DNA from: Phycomyces nitens
Lineage: Eukaryota > Mucoromycota > Mucoromycetes > Mucorales > Phycomycetaceae
Reading direction: 5' to 3'
DNA length: 64,000 nucleotides
Assembly: GCA_022702545.1 (NCBI GenBank)
Contig: JAHRBC010000002.1
Span: forward strand, 5,146,001 to 5,210,000
Under the pieces are notes generated by a model. The model was not told the origin of the DNA, made no database searches, and saw nothing but the letters and a program-made list of their open reading frames with translations. Made by a program: the position numbers and the translations under genes. This document shows positions 1-11,709 of the stretch, piece by piece; the first letter of the stretch is position 1, and each line of letters starts with the position of its first letter.

Positions 1-816
1 TGCCAGTTTGCTTGTTGAGTGCTTTGCTGTTCATAGCTTTGTCAGTTCAGCAAACAGCTCTCAGAATTATCCTAGTACAAGTCAGCCGTCCACATATAAT
101 GAAGCAAGTTTCTTAGATCTTCCAGATGGTGTAAGTGCTGCCCAGCTATGGGAGCCATTCAACTGACATGCCAGCTTGAATGATGATGACTTGGAAGGTG
201 TCAGCAGCCCTGTTGTCAAGAATACTTTGGCAAAGTACTATGTGCGAAACAGTGGTATGGACAGTATTGAACTTGATGACCAGACGATTGTTGTTGCTTC
301 TCGTCTTTGGAAAAATTCAACCATACATTCTTCATGTATGTACTGAAGAATAAAAAACGAGACCAGACGTGGCAATCATCATGTGATGTTCACCTGTCCA
401 TACAGAAAGTGAGTATTGGTATTAGTCAAAATACAAAATAGAGATCACTCGCATTTTTTATATTTTTATCTAGCCGTCGCAATATAACTATTCAAAGCTG
501 GTTTGTTGGCACCATGGAATTTTATTTTGAGCATAAAGAGGTTGATGGCACACCGCACTTTCTGGCATTTGTTGAAGTGATGAAAGAGCATGGTACAGCA
601 GCCCATGACTCATCTGTGCCAATCGTAATACGGCGGTCACACAGCTCAACTGGACAAACAACCCAGCCAAAATATGCTGTTAATGTGGATGACATTCAGC
701 ATCAAGTTGGGCTCATCCAGTACCCTCCGAGTAGTAATCAGTTCTTTATCATTGCATCATATTATGTGTTTAATGACAATCTGCATGTGACCAGGGGTAA
801 TCTTGCCACTTTATAA
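1..816 (+). pseudogene. Decayed transposase-like remnant (3' part)
   Basis: Coding-like blocks run left to right but are broken by a TGA near 172, a stop near 345 with a frame change, and an intron-like stretch starting GTGAGT near 410 and ending TAG near 473. The last block (about 488-816, 100 codons) contains FYFEH and HFLAFVEVM strings that recall the C-terminal FAFVxW region of the tnp2-type transposases elsewhere in this window, though it is clearly a different, more diverged family. I cannot assign the family firmly. It begins outside the window. Confidence 0.4.
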
Positions 817-844
817 AAATTTTCTTTTTCTTTTTTCTTTCCTT

Positions 845-1476
845 ATAAATATCAATACCAAATAAAATAAAATAAAATGGCTAATAATGTCAAAAACAAA
901 AAAATTGTTTCAAAAAAACGGTAGCATAACTACCGTTTTGTTCACACAGGCGAAAAATTATTTTTCTCAAAAATGCGCAACATCTTTAACACCAAATAAA
1001 ATGCTCATTTCAATAAACAAGGTTGCCTAAAAACTTACGAGCCCTTTCTATGGTACTACAACTACCTCATTGCCTGATGAAAAGACATTCCATGCAACTT
1101 TTATGATTCGGGATCGATGTCATTACCTTTCAACCACAATCTGCGGAGATAAAGTACTCTAATAAATATTAATGTCATATAAAATAAAATAAAATGGCTA
1201 ATAATATCAAAAACAAAAAATTGGTTTCAAAAAACGGTAGTTATGCTACCGTTTTGTTCACACAGGCGAAAAATTATTTTTCTCAAAAATGCGCAACATC
1301 GTTAACACCAAATAAAATGCTCATTTCAATAAATAACGTTGCCTAAAAACTTACGAGCCCTTTCTATGGTACTACAACTACCTCATTGCCTGATGAAAAG
1401 ACATTCCATGCGACTTTTATGAATCGGCATCGATGACATTACCTTTCAACCACAATCTGCGGAGATAAAGTGCTCA
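845..1476. repeat. Two ~316-bp tandem direct repeats with hairpins
   Basis: Two nearly identical units (about 845-1160 and 1161-1476) share an (AAAAT)n start, a hairpin, the string TTCACACAGGCGAAAAATTA and an end at CTGCGGAGATAAAGT. Each has a perfect stem AAAACGGTAG/CTACCGTTTT (915-939 and 1231-1255). No coding frame spans the unit. It may be a tandem non-autonomous element or a duplicated element end. Confidence 0.8.
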
Positions 1477-1485
1477 AAAATCATA

Positions 1486-1512
1486 AAAAACGGTAGTTAT
1501 GCTACCGTTTTT
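1486..1512. repeat. Third copy of the CGGTAG hairpin
   Basis: Stem AAAAACGGTAG / CTACCGTTTTT with a TTATG loop, just past the second tandem unit. It has the same loop orientation as the hairpin at 1231-1255 and the opposite of the one at 915-939. E1 sequence begins somewhere between here and 1583. Confidence 0.75.
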
Positions 1513-1583
1513 GGCACAGCTACCGGTCCTTCCGCCATAGTGTTATATAGTGTGGGCTATAATATTAATAATATTTTAAATAG

Positions 1584-4445
1584 TCTTGCCCGTCAAACAA
1601 AGCAGTGTTGATGTGGACATAGAAGCAATTCAATTTGAAGAGGACATTGAATGTACATAGTATTTTATTTTTTATACTCAATATACACTTTACTTATGCT
1701 CGGTTTTAATAGATGACAGTTACTCTAATGATGTACCATCATCCATGGAATATCCCGATGGGTTCTTACCTCTTTCGGCCGAAGATTTTCTTTTTGGAAC
1801 AGATGAGCTCATTGAAGAATATTCATCTGAGCATGAATCGTCTGATGAAGAGGCCGAGAAAGAAGAGGCCGAGCAGAGTGAAGGTCAGCAATAAACAAAA
1901 ATATTGATAGTACCTTTGAATAAAGAAAGATATTAATATTTAATTATCATTAATACTCACAGAGAGTTCAGCCAATCTTCCTGAAGATCCATGGCATAGA
2001 TTGATAGCCATCTTCCTTGTCATGTTCATTTCTTCTTTTGTTGTTGATGAGGGTGCCGTGATATTGATCTCTTTCATTAATGCAATCCTTGAGCACTATG
2101 GGGAAAGCTTCAGACTCCCAATGAGTATTCCCGGTTTAAAGAAGATGACTGGATACAGTGCTATGACAAGTGGTGTGTCAACATTTGTTGCATGCAGTGA
2201 TTGTCACACTCTGTATAAAAGCAATAGTGAAGTACCTACTTGTTGTACTGGAAAGAAACTTGGCTGCCAGAACGAATGTGGAAACAGTCTGTTTAAGTCT
2301 GGAATTAGTAATGGATTGACTGCAAAGCGCACTTTTATCTACAACTCATTAAAAACAGCCTTGGCAAAGCTTTTCAAGCGACCAAATTTTGAAACTGCCA
2401 TCAACATGTGGAATCGTGGTCCAAAGGTTCCTGGCACCATGTTTGATGTATATGATGGAAAGATGTGGAAGGAGTTTGTGGATGAGGATGGCATGCAGTT
2501 TGTTGCCAGAGAGAGATCATTGTTGTTGACTCTTAACATCGATTGGTTCCAGCCTTTTGATGGGGTAACTTATTCTTGCAGTGCGATATATCTTACCATC
2601 AACAATTTGCCAAGAGACGAGTGCAATAAGATGAAAAACGTGATTCTCGTTGGGCTCATGCCAGGTCCCAAAGAAGCAAGCACAGCCGAAATCAACAACT
2701 ACCTGCGCCCCCTTGTTAATGAGCTCGAGGAGCTGTACACTGGTATCAGTATTGATACATACAGTCATTCTGGTGCTTTGGTTTGTGCCGCTCTCCTGAT
2801 GGTTGCATGCGACATACCTGCTGCAAGAAAGACATGTGGCTTCACTTCCCACAACAGCAGAAATGCATGTCATAAGTGCAATCGTCACTTTTTCCGTTTT
2901 GAAGGGACTTCAATTGTTGACTATTCTGGGTTCAACTCTTCAGAGTGGATTGGCCGTACAAAAGAGGAGAACTGCCAGCATGCCACCATGTGGAAAAATG
3001 CAAGAACTTTGGTGGAGAGAAAGCAGCTGGAAGTTGAGAATGGAGTGTGGTGGTCCAAGCTTCACAGACTTGCCTATTTTGAACCAGTCAGGGCAACAAT
3101 TGTGGACCCAATGCACAATCTTTTCCTTGGAACGGCCAAGTGCATGATGGAAAAGTGGATCCTGTGTGGTCATCTCGATGACAATGATCTTTGTGAGATG
3201 CAGGTTGAGGCGAACACTATCACATTACCTTCGGAATACACCAGCCTCACCACCAAAATTGCAAAGGGATTTCCATTCATGAAGGCAGATGAATGGAAAT
3301 CATGGTGCTTGATTTACTCGCCTGTTGTGCTGAAGGGACAGTTGGAAGATGATCTGTTTGCCAACTGGATCGAGTTTGTTGATGCCTGTCGATTATTGAC
3401 AAAGCCAACAATCAGTGAAGAAGAGATTGAGCTTGCTCATGGTAGTCTCAAGAGATTCTGCAGTGGGTGTGAAGAATTGTATGAGCATGACGTCCTGTCT
3501 CCAAACATGCACCTTCACCTCCATTTGAAAGAGACAATCCAAGATTTCGGGCCCATTTATAGATATTGGTTGTTTAGCTTTGAGCGCTACAACGGGCTTG
3601 TCAAAGGCTTTAACACCAATTGTAAAGCTGGTTTTGAGAAGACATACATGAATAAGTTCGTTCAAAGTGATTCAAAAGGCGACTTTTACCAAGCTCATCT
3701 CGCCACCATCACCAGCCCAACTCATCTTGCTCTGTTTAACAGACTGTCTCCCACCACTGTATTTGCACCTCAACAAAATAGGCTGTCAATTTTTTCTCTC
3801 CCTGCCTTTTTGGAATCAGCAATGAATCTAACAAAGCAAATGTTTGGCAATGAGCCCCTCCCACCATCCGCCCTGCCATTGGTCTTGAAAATGCCAACAA
3901 CAATGAGGAAGTCTGAGCACGACTGTCTTCTGAAGTACTACAAGATGGAGTATGCCAATGACAATCTTTGCAGTGCAAAGAACATCATTAGAAGTGCAAA
4001 CTTTGTTAATGACAGAATCCAGAAGTTTACCTCAATAAATCTTCTTGGACAAGTCTATAAAGGCAGTGAGGGGGCAAACGGAAGAGGTTCGTATATCCAG
4101 GCAATGTATATTGAGGAAAATGGTGATTCTGGGGAGATATACGCTGGTCGTATTAAATATCTTTTTGCCCACAATTTCTCGCCAATGCCTACTCCTGATA
4201 ACTTTCTTGCGCGCCTTAATCCCCAGCATGTTTTTGCTTTTGTTGAGTGGTATGAAATCCCTTACCATCAACCAAGAATCAACCAGGGTATTGAGCTGTA
4301 TAAGCCGACTTTCCAAAAGTACAACTACAATAACATTCTGCCCGTTCATCATATCCTTTTGCCAATTGCAATCAGCAATCAAGCTTCTGGTCGTGGGGCA
4401 GCCAAAGTTCTTGTCATTCCCTTGCCTAGAAAGCTTTATGCTTAG
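1584..4445 (+). CDS. tnp2-type CACTA transposase of E1, first exon missing
   Basis: Predicted exons 1584-1652, 1713-1883 and 1963-4445 join in consistent phase. The first two are acidic (Glu/Asp-rich), as in the other copies. The large exon stays open for 827 codons. It carries the family blocks LTLNIDWFQPFDG, GLMPGPKE, VACDIPAARKTCGFTSHNS, CHKCNRHF, DPMHNLFLGTAK, MHLHLHLKE, WLFSFERYNG and a C-terminal HVFAFVEWYE...LPVHHILLP region, typical of Transposase_21/tnp2 proteins of CACTA elements. The exon encoding the N-terminal CxC..C zinc finger, present in E2, E3 and E5, is not seen upstream, where the hairpin repeats lie instead. The catalytic part is the only uninterrupted one in the window. 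The catalytic Asp residues are probably those in NIDW and ACDI; this is inferred. Confidence 0.85.
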
Positions 4446-4567
4446 ACTTTTTTTTCTTTTTTTCTATTATTATTATTATCTTTCACTATCTTATATAAAA
4501 CATACAATACTTGTATATTCAAAACAATATTAATGAAAGTATAGGAATGAGAGATGCAAGTAATTGT

Positions 4568-5753
4568 TTATTCACGTTTTGTCCACGTAGGCATTTTGGC
4601 TACTAAGCCACGAGGAATTGCTTTTGATACAACTACATGATGGCGAGCCTTCAGCTGGCCTGCTCTCTTTCCCAAATCACTTATTGCAAGAGTATCAAGA
4701 AAGTCAAAGAACTCATTCAACTATCAAAATATTTTCTTTGTTAAACATATAATAAAAGTGGAAATATATGTTATAGCTACCTTATCACTTTGCCAGCTTG
4801 GGCGAAGCACTGTTACAGTTGTGTCTGTATCACTTTTGTCATCAGACATGAAATCTCTATAAAAGACGCCACTGTAGTCTCTCCCAAACTTTTCAATGGA
4901 GGCGGCCTTGTGTTTGGAAAATGATCTCTTCCGTCTCTTGAAGAGCTAAAAAATATAATAATAAATACATTTATGTTTCTCTTATTTTTTATAGAGCCAC
5001 CTACGTCTGTCTTGCGATTGCCTCTTCTGTTTGCCTTTTTTTTTGCTAGTTTGCCTTCCAATGAGAGCTTGCTGTTGGCCATGCAGTTGTAATAGTTGTT
5101 AACTATCATACCACATAGTTCTTTTGTCGGAACAAAAGCAGACTCACTCTGGCCACGCAGATACACCAACAAGTCATCTGCCACACCCTTGTTGACCTCA
5201 TCAGACAACCCAACACTGACATCCCAAGTCATCTTTGCGTCATTCTCACTTATTTTTTGGGGATCATCAGTGTTGAGATTCATGTTTCTAAGACGATCAC
5301 GAATGAGTTTCTAGTTTATATTGATTAATAATGATTCAAGCAGTGTTTACTTTTAATATTTACTGAGATCTTTGGGTTTCTGCTATTGCCAACAACATCT
5401 TGCAGTTGGATTTCAAAATTACCACTCTGGATAGCCTGTGGACCGGCCAACTGAGGAGCTTCTTGTCTCTTCATTGCATCAAAGACAAGACCATCCACAG
5501 AAGTCATCATTTTGCTTCCACTATCCTTGAGTGTGCCAACATCATTGCACATAGTTGTTATTTTTTTGTCTAAGGTGGACAAGAGGTTGACTATGTTATC
5601 AAATTCCTCTCTGGAAACCCCAACAACATCTTGTCTAGGAACAAGAGAAGGACAAACAAGTCCTACACGGCCATTGCTGACAGTATTAATCAATGGTCTG
5701 GACATTGATCCATTTGCAGATGCATTTCTGGCGGTGTTGATTCTTGGTGCCAT
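4568..5753 (-). CDS. E1 ORF2, accessory protein with RPSWQSDK motif
   Basis: Four exons, complement(4568-4720, 4781-4945, 5005-5310, 5364-5753), join in frame from ATG to TAA. The N-terminal exon is Thr/Ser/Asn-rich with a likely helical stretch (LLSTLDKKITTMCNDVGTLK). Exon 2 is a mixed helical domain ending in a basic tract (KKKANRRGNRK). Exon 3 has an acidic patch and LRPSWQSDK. Exon 4 ends VAKMPTWTKRE. It faces the transposase tail to tail. Homologues sit in E2, E3, E4 and E5. Function unknown; by position it could play the part of TnpA (the DNA-binding partner in plant En/Spm), but I see no sequence proof. Confidence 0.75.
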
Positions 5754-5979
5754 TTTCTTAATTATTCAATAAATAAATCAGCATATATAATATATTTTGA
5801 TAGCCCATTATGAACTTACATGATAAAGAAGATGGTGGTTAGAGTTATTGAAAGACCAAAGAAGTATATGTAGATATTAATAAGAATATAAGAGACTCTA
5901 TTATACTTTGTCTATAAACCAAGACAGAGTCAAATTCCTATTAATATATAGACCAAAACCCTTTTCTTGGGCACTTTCA

Positions 5980-6700
5980 ATGTAGAATTAACATGAGACT
6001 CTCCGATTTCAAAGCAAGAGAGAATGACCACGAATATTTCAGGGGGCATAGATATTTTAATCATAATTTTTATTTTTTATTCTTTTATCCTTTTTCTGCT
6101 CTTTAACACTATGTAAGTATATTGCCTAAAATTCTCGCACCTTACATTATATACACATAGGGTACCAAACATCAGATTTCTTTTATACAAAAGGTAATTA
6201 CTATCAATCATATTCTTTACACGTTGGTCATGTCTCTTATCATAATATTTTCAAATAGCCGCAACTTGCCATGATATCATTTTACAATCTATGTTTATCA
6301 AAAAAAGTTATTATTGCACCCATGTATGTATTTTTTTCTTTCTTTACTTTCTCATTTATAAAAAAGATATTGCTTTAACATGATTGCAGTTTACATTGTA
6401 TACTCTTAGTAAACCAAATATCCATTTATTCAACTGCCAAAAGTATGTATTTTGAACTATTTCTCTTGTTAAAAATATTGTTCTAATATTAATTATAGTA
6501 TATCCATGCCCAAATGTATCCATTATTATAAGCATATGAATATATATTGGCTTGTTTATATCAGTATACTCTTGTTTCTTTCATTTAATGAAATACCCGA
6601 TTGCCAAGTAAGTACCTTGCCTTTCAACTCTATCAAATGCTATAACAAAATTCTAAAATGCGCTCTTTTACTCAATTGCTAGACTATACAACTTGGTCAG
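5980..6700 (+). other. Short-exon region of E1 (possible gene C)
   Basis: Upstream of and divergent from ORF2, as gene C is in E2. Several GT-AG intron-like units are visible on the + strand, for example GTAAGTATATTGCC near 6114 followed by ACATAG near 6160, GTATGTATT near 6444 and GTAAGTACC near 6608. I could not build one continuous reading frame here, so it is left as a candidate. Confidence 0.3.
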
Positions 6701-7274
6701 GTAAATATAATCGGAATCCATGTTTTTCAGGTAGGAAATAAAATATGGTCTGCAAGAACCATTAGACGTATTATTAGAATAAGGCCATGTAGTCCAGATC
6801 AAGAGATTATATTACTGCTAGTGCTTTTACAAATAAAAATATTATAATAAAATATACAAAATTATTATATCCTACCAAAACAAAATCAATATCAAATGTG
6901 TTTTTTTAAAAATCCGATCAATACCAGGTGTTGTTGAAGCAATTGATCCAATAAAATGAATCAATAGGCAGCCAAAACCACCTAGAATTGACAAAATAAC
7001 AGCCCTCTTGAATCCAGGTGGTTTATAAATAGGGTTTTTAGTAGTCTATATTTGTAATTTTACAGATACTTGGCTTTCAATTAAGGTTTATACACAGATA
7101 ATGTACCTAAGCTCCCTTTCATAATGACAAAGTAATCAATACCATTTGGGCAAAAATCCAATATTATGTCAGCTAGGTATTCTATAATATTATGCTGTCA
7201 AACATTATTATGTTACATAATATTCTAATAACTAACACCTGTTATTTCCATGATTTGCATATATTTTTCCAGTG

Positions 7275-7850
7275 GGTATTAAACCTAATGAAAGATATAT
7301 TTTATTGATTGAAAACTGAATGTCTTTTATAGACATTCAGAATCGAAAAAGAATAACCAAAAATAATAAAATAAATGGATGGAATTGTGCCATCGCAGTC
7401 AAATGTAAAACAAAGAATAAAGAAATAAGTGAATAAAATGATGCAATTCTAGACAAGTGTGATAAAGTATAGTATAAAAATATTGTAAAAATAATAAAGG
7501 TAAAAATGGAAGAAGTATATTGTACAAAGACAATTGTTTAAAGAGGTGTAAAATGGTTCAATCCTGCAAGAAGGTGTCAAAGATTCACAAAAGAAATAGA
7601 AAAGGAAATAATATTAAAAAGGAAATAAATAAATGTGATAAAATAAAAACGGAAAAAAACTGAGAAGAAAGAACAATATAGAAACTCGGGGATCGCCCTG
7701 CCAACGTCACCTCACCGGAAACCAGTCCAACTCACTCGGCTCGGAGTTCTTACTCGGACTAGCCCGGCCTCCAACACCTCCTACGTCTATGTCCGGGCCC
7801 TTGGTCCGGCTTCATGGTCAACACCAAACATGTCCACAACACACGTGTCA
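7275..7850 (-). mobile_element. Truncated solo LTR-like unit (Y)
   Basis: Ends ...CACACGTGTCA at 7850 and matches the 679-bp LTR-like unit at 10197-10875 over its right three quarters, including the GC-rich block with repeated TCCGG. Read on the minus strand it has a TATA-like palindrome TGTCTATAAAAGACA (7321-7335). Its left part is cut off where E1 ends at 7274. Confidence 0.6.
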
Positions 7851-7854
7851 CAAC

Positions 7855-8403
7855 TGTCAAGTATTGTGTGAGCGGTTGTAGTGTATTGAGCCAAAATACC
7901 AATTGTAATAGTGATGCTTCCTCCAGATCTCAAAGAATATTGGCAGACTTTAGAAGTGAGGCAAGACAAAACGAAAAAAGAAAACAAAAGAGTAGAATTG
8001 GATGTTTATTTGACTTGAATTTGGACTTCTTTAAATACTACTTCTTGGAGCTATTGTTAGTCTCTAAGATACAGTCATGGTAACTAGGGGTGATTAGTCA
8101 TTGCAGCTGGGTGTTGCTTAGTGAGATGGGTTGACATGAGGAGAGATCTTGAAGAAAAAAGAAAGAAGATAATCAGCAACCGATTTTTGGGATTGCGCAG
8201 TTCAAAAAAGACAAGAAAGGGAAAGGAAAAGTGATATGGTTTCTACTGGAATTGGGCTGGAAGAGGTGTGATAATAGAAGATATAAATGGAAATACAAGT
8301 GTGACAAACAAGAAGGGTTACTATATATAGAAAAGGTGACTCAAAATAGACTCAAAAAGGGTGTTTCTGGTTGACGGCCAATAACTCCACTACACACGTG
8401 ACA
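7855..8403 (-). mobile_element. Solo LTR-like unit (X) with 4-bp target duplication
   Basis: 549 bp, TG...CA ends, flanked on both sides by CAAC (7851-7854 and 8404-8407), a perfect 4-bp target-site duplication. On the minus strand it has a TATTTAAAG box and a downstream AAATAAACATCC. No coding capacity. Interpreted as a solo LTR. Confidence 0.65.
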
Positions 8404-8407
8404 CAAC

Positions 8408-9080
8408 TGATGCGTGATGTGTTTGTATGGTTGTGTATGGTAACCGAACGGGCGACAAATAAAATATATAAAAGAAACAATGAAAGAACCAGTAAAAGAC
8501 TAACGAAACTCAACAGAAATATCCCCAAAATGACCAGGCAAAATATAACTGCTCTTCAGAGATCGAGAGCTTAAACTCAAAAGAATAAAATAACTGTAAA
8601 ATTGATTGTAAAACTGACTGCTGTTTATTCATTGGAAAAGAATGTCTTTTATAGACAAAGAAAATAACTAAAAGAATAACCGAAAATGAAATAATAAAAT
8701 AATAAAATGATGCCATCAAGGCCAAAGGAAAAATATAATAAAAATATACTATAACATAGTAAAGAAACGAGTAAGACAAAGAAGTAGGGGAAATAAACTA
8801 AAGAAGTACAGAATGGTGCAATCCTGCAAGAAAGTGAGAAAAGATTCACAAAGGAAATATAAAAGGAAAGATTATAAAAAAGGAAATAATAAAATGTGAT
8901 AAAATAAAATAAAGAAAAATTGACAAGAAAGAGAAATAAAGAAACTTGGGGATCGGCCATCCTTACTCGGCTCGGACTTCTTCTTCAGACTGGTCCGGCC
9001 TCCGACCCCTCCTAAGCCTGTTCCGGGCCCTTGGTCCGGCTTTATGGTTGAAAGTAAACTTGCCCACAACACACGTGTCA
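8408..9080 (-). mobile_element. Solo LTR-like unit (A1)
   Basis: 673 bp from TGATGCGTGATG to CACACGTGTCA. Nearly the same as 10197-10875. Minus-strand TATA palindrome TGTCTATAAAAGACA at 8643-8657, AATAAAC just downstream, and a GC-rich block with TCCGG repeats at the U3 end, the order expected of U3-R-U5 on the minus strand. No open frame of its own; the Leu/Phe-rich frames are by-products of A/G-rich DNA. Confidence 0.65.
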
Positions 9081-9082
9081 CC

Positions 9083-10193
9083 TGACGCGTGTTGAGTTTG
9101 TTGTGATGTGAAAACGAGTCAGAAAATATAATAAATTAAATACCACTCGTTGGCAATAACGATGGTGCGATAGAGATAGACAATAACGGGGGTAGAAACC
9201 GAAATTGGACAGCAAGAAACGGACAAGAGAAAGAAAAGGTGAAAATATGGATAGAGATATATAACTTCGCTCGGGACAGTTGAATATATTCTTGACAGCA
9301 ATGGAAACAGGGAGGAAGAGATATAATAGGAGAGGGGAACTAGATAATTTCACTCAGGACAATTACTAAAGTTGACAGCAAGGTACTGGGAAGATACAGA
9401 TTTGGACGGAAAAGGGAATTGGATGAAAAGAAAAATCAATCTTGGCACAGGTATGACTAGGAATTTCTATACAAGACAATTCACTAATTCAGGGACGGAA
9501 AATAAGAGAGAGATAACTGATAATGTTTATTGATTGAAATTTTGGTCTCTTATATAGACTTCGTAAAATGTTACTTAGTGATAAATGGTGAATTGATTAA
9601 TAATAAAATATAGGAATTGGGTGTGTGAATGAAAAATAGAACAGTATATGAGATAATGAATAAGGATAATAATGACTTTGGGGGGAGAGGTATGAGATGA
9701 TAAGACAAAATGAGATATGAAAATGTGCAAAGACAATGTAAATATGAAGTATGAAGATATGGATAACAGTAATATGATAAAGTGAGCAGTGTGAGAGAAG
9801 GAACAGAGATATGAAGGGGTATGAATAAAATGAAGTGCCGATGTGTGAGAGGGTGTAAAGAGGTAGATAACATGAAGAGAAAGATAAGTGCGCACAGACA
9901 GCAACGTGGGGAGAAGGGAAGGGAAGATAGATGACAAAAATAGTGTACAATGGATAAATATAGAAATGGATAGGAGGGGTTTGAAATGAGAGCGAGGGTG
10001 ACAAATATGGAAAATCAAAGAAGTGCGGAGAAAAGGGAGATATGAGAAATAAGATGACTTGCAAATGGAGAAAGGTGACATTGCCAAGTTGATCAGGATG
10101 CTACGTCACGCTTTCTAGCAGGGAAGACATTGGAAAAGTCATGTGAAATGGAGAGAAGTGGGCGAAGCTGGAAACCCTACAACACCCGTGTCA
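9083..10193 (-). mobile_element. Solo LTR-like unit (B1)
   Basis: 1111 bp, TGACGCGTGTTG...ACACCCGTGTCA. Same family as 11710-12724. On the minus strand GTCTATATAAGAGACC (9544-9559) serves as a TATA-like box, followed by AATAAAC. Only a 2-3 bp gap separates it from each neighbour. Confidence 0.65.
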
Positions 10194-10196
10194 CAC

Positions 10197-10875
10197 TGAC
10201 GCGTGATGTGTTTGTATGGTTGTGTATGGTAACCGAACGGGTGACAAATAAAATATATAAAAGAAACAATGAAAGAACCAGTAAAAGACTAACGAAACTC
10301 AACAGAAATATCCCCAAAATGACCGGGCAAAATATAACTGCTCTTCAGAGATCGAGAGCTTAAACTCAAAAGAATAAAATAACCGTAAAATTGATCGTAA
10401 AACTGACTGATAATATTTATTCATTAGAAAAGAATGTCTTTTATAGACAAAGAAAATAACTAAAAGAATAACCGAAAAATGAAATAATAAAATAATAAAA
10501 TGATGCCATCAAGGCCAAAGGAAAAATATAATAAAAAAAAATACTATAACATAGTAAAGAAAGGGGTAAGACAAAGAAGTAGGGGAAATAAACTAAAGAA
10601 GTACAGAATGGTGCAATCCTGTAAGAAAGTGAGAAAGGATTCACAAAGGAAATATAAAAGGAAAGAGTATAAAAAAGGAAATAATAAAATGTGATAAAAT
10701 AAAATAAAGAAAAATTGAAAAGAAAGAGAAATAAAGAAACTCGGGGATCGGCCATCCTTACTCGGCTCGGACTTCTTCTTCGGACTGGTCCGGCCTCCGA
10801 CCCCTCCTAGGCCTGTTCCGGGCCCTTGGTCCGGCTTTATGGTCGAAACCGAATCTGCCCACAACACACGTGTCA
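10197..10875 (-). mobile_element. Solo LTR-like unit (A2)
   Basis: 679 bp, TGACGCGTGATG...CACACGTGTCA, a close copy of A1. Minus-strand TATA palindrome at 10435-10449. Followed by ATCA (10876-10879), the 4-bp word that also separates the next two units. Confidence 0.65.
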
Positions 10876-10879
10876 ATCA

Positions 10880-11705
10880 TGACGCGTGTGTGTTTTGGTT
10901 GTGTGTGTATGAATAACCAAAGGTCAAAGAAAATAGAAATATTCGAAACAAAAACTAACAGTTCAACTTAGCCCCAAAATACTGGCAATTATTGAATGTT
11001 CAGATAAATGAAACAAAGATTCCTTTCAAGACAGAAAATTGATCACAGAATAGATGTTGTTTATTCATTGAAAATAAGGTGTCTTTTATAGACAATCCTT
11101 TTGAATAAAAATATGAGAAAATAAAATAAGGAAAAAACCACAACATAATGAATGAGTCATTTAGTGGGAAAAACGAGAGGATAGTAAAATAATAATAAGA
11201 GATTTGGATAGGGAGAATAAAGAAGAAAGGAAGGTAGTAAAACAAGATGTGAATAGTACGGATCCGCGAATCAGAGAGAGAGAAACGAGAAATAAAAGAA
11301 ACGAGATGTTTGTTGGCGATCTCCAACGAATGACAAAAGAGGAAATATAAAGAAGTGGTTGTTTAAATGTTATAGATGTGAACAGAAGGTTGAGGTGAGA
11401 AAGGTAAACGCAAGTTTGTACAGAGAACGAGGTAGAAACATCACTTGCGACTTTTCGTGCACGGGCGTACACAAATAAGGTTTGGCGGGAAAATGCGAAA
11501 GGCTTACCGACCTCACCAACTGTCCAAGGTACCAATTTCCAATGTCACGTGCTCCGTGACTTAGGCCAGGCTTTCCATGCCGGCCTCCCACCTTCCGACC
11601 ACGCGGACCGGACCAAGCTCCTGGACCCTTTGGCCGGACTGGCCGGACTGGCCGGACCAAGGCGAGATTCGGGGTTCTGGCGATCACCCCACCACAACCG
11701 TGTCA
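10880..11705 (-). mobile_element. Solo LTR-like unit (C)
   Basis: 826 bp, TGACGCGTGTGTG...AACCGTGTCA, flanked on both sides by ATCA (10876-10879, 11706-11709). TATA palindrome on the minus strand at 11080-11094. The U3 end has three CCGGACTGG-type repeats near 11632-11660. A third subfamily related to A and B only at the ends and around the TATA box. Confidence 0.65.
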
Positions 11706-11709
11706 ATCA

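Larger units (their letters stand above)
1513..7274 (+). mobile_element. CACTA (EnSpm) element E1, left end missing
   Basis: Contains a tnp2-type transposase (+), ORF2 (-) and a short-exon region (+), the same plan as E2, E3 and E5. The right end is the inverted terminal sequence ATATTTTTCCAGTG at 7261-7274 (reverse complement CACTGGAAAAATAT), matching the CACTG-type ends of the other copies. No left CACT end or zinc-finger exon was found, so the left boundary is approximate and the element is probably truncated. Its right end abuts a truncated LTR at 7275, so E1 may have landed in that LTR. Confidence 0.75.
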
